A stretch of DNA of 64,000 nt. Origin: Bog-756 sp963730685 (GTDB lineage: Bacteria > Actinomycetota > Acidimicrobiia > Acidimicrobiales > RAAP-2). Where the stretch lies: positions 1,736,001 through 1,800,000 of the forward strand of contig CAVSSP010000004.1 in the NCBI GenBank assembly GCA_963730685.1. The letters run 5' to 3'. Positions 60,684 through 64,000 of this stretch are shown here, piece by piece (the stretch's first letter is position 1; each line of letters opens with the position of its first letter). The notes under the pieces are model-generated. The model made no database searches, had not been told where the DNA came from, and worked only from the letters and a program-made list of their open reading frames with translations. A program made the position numbers and the translations under genes.

Positions 60684-61640
60684 GCGCGCCGTAGCGTCCG
60701 TGGTCGGCCATTCACCAATGGTGGTCGCCCGTCATCAAATCGTCAGGAATCGACTGGCGCCCGAGCCCGCCATGGCTGGGTGGCAACTCCTCCGCCTCAA
60801 GCAGCCGTATGGGTGAACCGATACCAGATAGCCGGGTCCATTGAGCGCTCGCTTCGCTGCCCGCGCTCTGGACCCGGCATCAGCTGCCCCCCTGCCCTGA
60901 CCTCTTCACCAACCCGGATCAGCGAATTTGGCGGGGCTCTACCCTGCCTCGCGTCGGTGGAATCCCCGATTCTTAGCAACTCCGTCTGCACCAAAGGTCA
61001 CAGGACACTGAACCCAAAATGAACATTTGGTGCCGGATCCAATAGGGGGGAAATAGACAGGAACAAAATAGAGGGCAAAGGTGGGTTCGGCTTGCAGTGT
61101 GTGCACCTCCCCCGGTCCCGCCCGATGCGCCCGCGGTTTCGGCACTGGGAAACCCGGGTAGGGTCCCGCGTCATGCTCCGAGGACAGCGCTGGGCCCGTT
61201 CTGTCGGGTCCTCCGGCGTTCCCGACGACACTGGTCCGGGCAGCCGAGAACTGCTCCGGTCACGGGAGCAGGGAGCAGACCGACCGATTCGAAGCGCAGC
61301 GGACATCCTGAGGCGGACGGGCCCTGTTCGCCCCCCTCAGATCTGGAGTCGAGGCCTGGCGGCACTCCGGATTGCCATCACGGCGGACAGCCGGGCCCTG
61401 GAGTTGCGACGCCCCCATTCGTCCCGCGCCGGAACGCGCATCGAAGTACCCCGGATGGATCGCTCGGGGTCCGACCATGCAGCACGTCGGATCGAGCCCG
61501 CACGGTTCCCGTCGGCACGGCCAGTCCCCACCCGGCCGGCCGGTGCTCCCCATCGGGCCTGGGCTACCGTCGGCGGGCAACCTCCCCGGGCGTAACAGCC
61601 ACCCGGCGGTCGATCCACTCGCCGGACAGGTCGTCGGTTA
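60684..61640. other. Long intergenic region without a supported gene
   Basis: Nearly 1 kb between the repeat-protein promoter and the glycosyltransferase gene. Several open frames exist here (for example between 61090 and 61660), but none has convincing coding character. The stretch at about 60960-61085 is AT-richer than the rest. It contains the perfect inverted repeat GCACCAAA (60988-60995) / TTTGGTGC (61026-61033). A small RNA or promoter region is possible. Confidence 0.5.
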
Positions 61641-61676
61641 GTGTCACGCTCCGGTAGCCACCATGGTGCGGAGGAG

Positions 61677-62957
61677 ATGAACAGTGGGGACAGGCCCGTC
61701 TCATCGTGCGCCGGCGGCAGGCAGATGAGAATCCTGGTCGTCGCCGACCGGTTTCCTTGGCCCATCACCGGCGGTGGCTTCATGCGGCTGGCCCGAACGA
61801 TCGAGGCACTGTCCGAGGTGGGCGAGGTCCAACTGTTCCATCTGGCGGAAAGGAACAGGGACGACCACGTCGTTCCGCCAGACGTGTCCCTGTCCAGGGT
61901 GGGTTCGGCTCCCTACCCGGAACCGTCGCCGGCGTGGCGCTGGCGGGCGTCCTGGTTGACCCACGGGGGGATCCCGCTCGAGATCGCCACTCGCCTCGCC
62001 GATGCAGCTCCACGACTGGCGTTCGAGTCGTGGGCAGAGGACCGGTACGACCTGGTGTGGTTCCTGCCTCTGGCACCGTTCGTGTGGTTGGGCCGCCCCG
62101 ACCGTGGTCCGACGGTCATCGACCTGGACAATCTCGAGAGCGAGAAGGAGCGGCAACGGGCCCGCCTGATAGGCCAATCGGTGCGCACGCGCCGTCCGCT
62201 CGATCGCGCCCGGGTTGCGGTCGCAGCCGCACAGGCTCGTCTGAACGCTCGCGACTGGGATGCGCTTCAGCGGGCGTCGGCCAGCCGGGTGGCCCGGTCA
62301 TTGCTGTGCAGTGACGTCGACGTGCGACGCTCGGGTCTCCTCGACGCCACCATCGTCCCCAATGCGTACGAGCGCCCCGAGCAACCCCTCGGAAGAACGA
62401 AGGTGGCGGAACCGCCGGTCATCCTCTTCCAGGGATCGCTCGAATACGGCCCCAACGCGGATGCGGCCACGTGGTTGGCGGACGAGCTTGCGCCTCGCAT
62501 CACATCCCGGGTTCCCGCCGCCACCATCAGGCTGGTCGGCACCGCCCCTCCCGGACTATCCGAACAGCTGTCCCGCCATCCTGCGATCACCGTGGTGGGT
62601 CGGGTCCCAGACATGGGCCCCGAGTTGGCACGGGCCGATCTGGCGGTCGCCCCTCTTCGTTCCGGCAGCGGGACCCGACTCAAGATCCTCGAGTCGATGG
62701 CCCACCGGATTCCAGTGGTGTCGACGACGCTCGGGGCCGAAGGTCTCGACATCGAGGAGGGTACCCACTACCTGCGGGCCGATGATCCCGACTCGTTCGC
62801 CGATGCCTGTCAGCGGCTCCTCACCGACACGAATCTTCGGAGTCGGCTGGTCGACGCGGCCGAAGAGCGGTATCTCCAGCGCTACGAGTGGGAACTGGTC
62901 AAAGAGCGCATCAAAGACATCGCCCAGGCGGTGGCGACCCCCGGCAACAACCCATGA
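61677..62957 (+). CDS. Glycosyltransferase, GT4/GT-B fold
   Basis: About 426 residues (410 from the later start). RILVVADRFPWPITGGGFMRLARTIEALSEVG is the N-terminal Rossmann half. VILFQGSLEYGPNADAATWLADEL begins the C-terminal half. IRLVGTAPPGL, ITVVGRVPDMGPELARADLAVAPLRSGSGTRLKILESMAHRIPVVSTTLGAEGL form the sugar-nucleotide site with the EX7E-like ExMAxxxPVVST pattern. It transfers a sugar to a surface or lipid acceptor. Starts: ATG 61677 behind GGAGGAG (spacing very short), or ATG 61725 where the fold begins; a GTG at 61641 is also open. Start uncertain, family secure. Confidence 0.85.
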   Translation: MNSGDRPVSSCAGGRQMRILVVADRFPWPITGGGFMRLARTIEALSEVGEVQLFHLAERNRDDHVVPPDVSLSRVGSAPYPEPSPAWRWRASWLTHGGIPLEIATRLADAAPRLAFESWAEDRYDLVWFLPLAPFVWLGRPDRGPTVIDLDNLESEKERQRARLIGQSVRTRRPLDRARVAVAAAQARLNARDWDALQRASASRVARSLLCSDVDVRRSGLLDATIVPNAYERPEQPLGRTKVAEPPVILFQGSLEYGPNADAATWLADELAPRITSRVPAATIRLVGTAPPGLSEQLSRHPAITVVGRVPDMGPELARADLAVAPLRSGSGTRLKILESMAHRIPVVSTTLGAEGLDIEEGTHYLRADDPDSFADACQRLLTDTNLRSRLVDAAEERYLQRYEWELVKERIKDIAQAVATPGNNP

Positions 62958-62975
62958 CCCCTTGGCGGGAATTCC

Positions 62976-63695
62976 TCAGTGTCCGGGCTTCGCAGCGCCG
63001 CCGGCCGACGCCAACAGCGACTTCACCGATCCCGGTAGGACATCGACCACGCGGCCCCATGCCGAAGCAGGGGCCTGGGGGAAGAAGCGCTGACTCGTCC
63101 ACTCCTCGCTCAGCGGCCCGGCAGAAAGGCGGCGATACGCCGCCCACTTCTTGGTGGCGGCCAGACGATGCCACCGTTCGTCGGGATCGATGAAGGTATC
63201 GATGAGCAACTTGACTTGAGGTAGCTGTACATCGTCGAACACCACCACGCCCCCACGGCGGAGCAGGCCGGCACCATAGAACCAATCGATGATGGGCATC
63301 GGGAACCCGTGGCAGCCGTCGATGAACACGAGGTCCAATTCCGTGCTTCCGGCCAGTTCGGGTAGCGCGGTCTCCGACGGGCGCAGGTCGAACCGGAGAC
63401 CTTCCTGTGAGATCTCCTGTTTCGTGCAGTACTCAGCGATGACCGCCGCCTGATCCTGCGACGGCACGATGGCCAGGTGCTCGCATCCCCATGCCGCGAA
63501 GAGAACCGTGGAGAGCCCGGCACCGGTCTCGAGTGTGCGTGAACCGTGGTCCACATGATCGGCCATGAACCGGTAGCAACCACGTCCGGTACTCCAAACC
63601 GCCCCGTTGTCCGCGTCGGGGTGGATGGCCGGTGGCGCGTCGAGGACCCGATCCACCCATGCCAAGCGCCGTGCCACTTCATCGTCGACGTCCAT
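62976..63695 (-). CDS. Class I SAM-dependent methyltransferase-like protein
   Basis: A 239-residue protein with RTLETGAGLSTVLFAAWGCEHLAIVPS as the SAM-binding motif I/II region, LDLVFIDGCHGFPMPIIDWFYGAGLLRRGGVVVFDDVQLPQVKLLIDTF as motifs IV-V, and a C-terminal helical region. The FIDGCHGF and VVFDDV motifs resemble methyltransferase_24-type enzymes, often found near glycosyltransferases, where they methylate sugars. It is convergent with the GT4 gene, 18 bp between stops. ATG at 63695 preferred. Confidence 0.8.
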   Translation of the reverse strand: MDVDDEVARRLAWVDRVLDAPPAIHPDADNGAVWSTGRGCYRFMADHVDHGSRTLETGAGLSTVLFAAWGCEHLAIVPSQDQAAVIAEYCTKQEISQEGLRFDLRPSETALPELAGSTELDLVFIDGCHGFPMPIIDWFYGAGLLRRGGVVVFDDVQLPQVKLLIDTFIDPDERWHRLAATKKWAAYRRLSAGPLSEEWTSQRFFPQAPASAWGRVVDVLPGSVKSLLASAGGAAKPGH

Positions 63696-63768
63696 ACCCG
63701 GACCATACTCCGATCGATCGGCCCCATCCCCGACGTCGGCCGTCGGTGCAATAGGGCAGACTGCAGCC

Positions 63769-64000
63769 ATGTCCCGTTGTGACGAGTGCGGGTTCGACGA
63801 GGCCGGCCTCGGGATACCGGATGTGGCGAGCACGCTCCGAGCAATCACCGAAAAGCTGGTCGAAGACCTGATGAGCGGTGACGATGACGCCGTGAGGATG
63901 CGGCCGGAGCCGTCAACGTGGTCGATGCTGGAGTACTGCTGCCATGTGCGCGACACCCTGCTGGTCCAGCGCGAGCGGGTGCTGCTGGCCCTCGTCGAGG
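63769..64000 (+). CDS. DinB-like protein, N-terminal part (cut by window edge)
   Basis: The 77 visible residues begin MSRCDECGFD (a CxxC pair) and continue into a helix typical of DinB/YfiT four-helix bundles: STWSMLEYCCHVRDTLLVQRERVLLALVE. The His in YCCHVRD fits the first metal-ligand His of the family. In actinobacteria these proteins are often thiol (mycothiol)-dependent transferases, which would suit the mshC gene at the other end. The rest lies beyond the right edge. Confidence 0.75.
   Translation, partial: MSRCDECGFDEAGLGIPDVASTLRAITEKLVEDLMSGDDDAVRMRPEPSTWSMLEYCCHVRDTLLVQRERVLLALVE

Noticed and set aside
61092..61657. Open frames upstream of the glycosyltransferase
   Set aside because: Composition is Arg/Pro/Ser-rich with no domain, overlapping frames of equal length exist on both strands, and no ribosome site fits.

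Overview
The window comes from the chromosome of a high-GC actinobacterium. Features pointing to Actinobacteria, most likely class Acidimicrobiia, are the mycothiol ligase MshC, several coenzyme-F420 proteins (NpdG-like reductase, LLM-class oxidoreductase), the MurT/GatD pair, an InhA-type enoyl reductase, GAF-ANTAR regulators, and a secreted protein built of GYWLVASDGGIF repeats that I associate with Acidimicrobiia. The class is an inference; there is no rRNA in the window. I see no prophage, integron, CRISPR array or insertion sequence.

Layout. 0-7 kb (mainly housekeeping): the start of thrS (running off the left edge), mshC, an NpdG-like F420:NADP oxidoreductase, a five-copy 11-bp repeat, an InhA-like fabI, two SnoaL-like proteins and an OafA-type acyltransferase. 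7-16 kb (catabolism): an SDR, an acyl-CoA-dehydrogenase-like flavoprotein, aldehyde dehydrogenase, TetR, nitronate monooxygenase, a decapitated peptide-ABC ATPase, beta-carbonic anhydrase, an LpdA-like flavoprotein and purU. 16-21 kb (signalling and redox): CsbD, STAS-GAF-ANTAR and GAF-ANTAR proteins with a coupled small protein, then a sulfite-oxidase-fold molybdoenzyme with its cytochrome b partner. 21-34 kb: membrane, glyoxalase-like, SDR, beta-propeller, acetyltransferase and amidase genes, and one tRNA-Val(CAC). 34-45 kb (the most distinctive part): a TetR gene and, 23 bp away, a divergent four-gene operon with 4-bp overlaps (fatty acyl reductase-HAD fusion, zinc alcohol dehydrogenase, LarA-like protein, PlsC-type acyltransferase), facing a HAD-PlsC/murT/gatD operon. 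45-51 kb: LysR, GNAT, YqgE, enoyl-CoA hydratase, a TetR/MFS pair and mscL. 51-56.6 kb: LLM oxidoreductase, nitroreductase, peroxiredoxin, nhaA, a thioesterase and a conserved hypothetical gene. 56.6-64 kb: two secreted proteins, about 1 kb without a supported gene, a glycosyltransferase, a methyltransferase and a truncated DinB-like gene.

How the genes work together. The 35-41 kb operon looks like a lipid-modification pathway: reduction of an acyl thioester, further redox chemistry, a 2-hydroxyacid-racemase-like step and acyl transfer, under a TetR repressor whose likely operator fills the shared promoter. Its product cannot be read from sequence. Opposite it, phospholipid acylation is translationally coupled to peptidoglycan amidation by MurT/GatD.

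Data quality. Eleven genes in two blocks (about 9.2-14.5 and 42.3-56.3 kb) need one or more frameshifts to read through. Nearly every shift is a single extra base, and the few that are not fit two extra bases. That uniform direction suggests sequence or assembly error rather than gene decay, so I annotate these genes as probably functional. The exception is the ABC ATPase fragment, which also lacks its whole N-terminal part.
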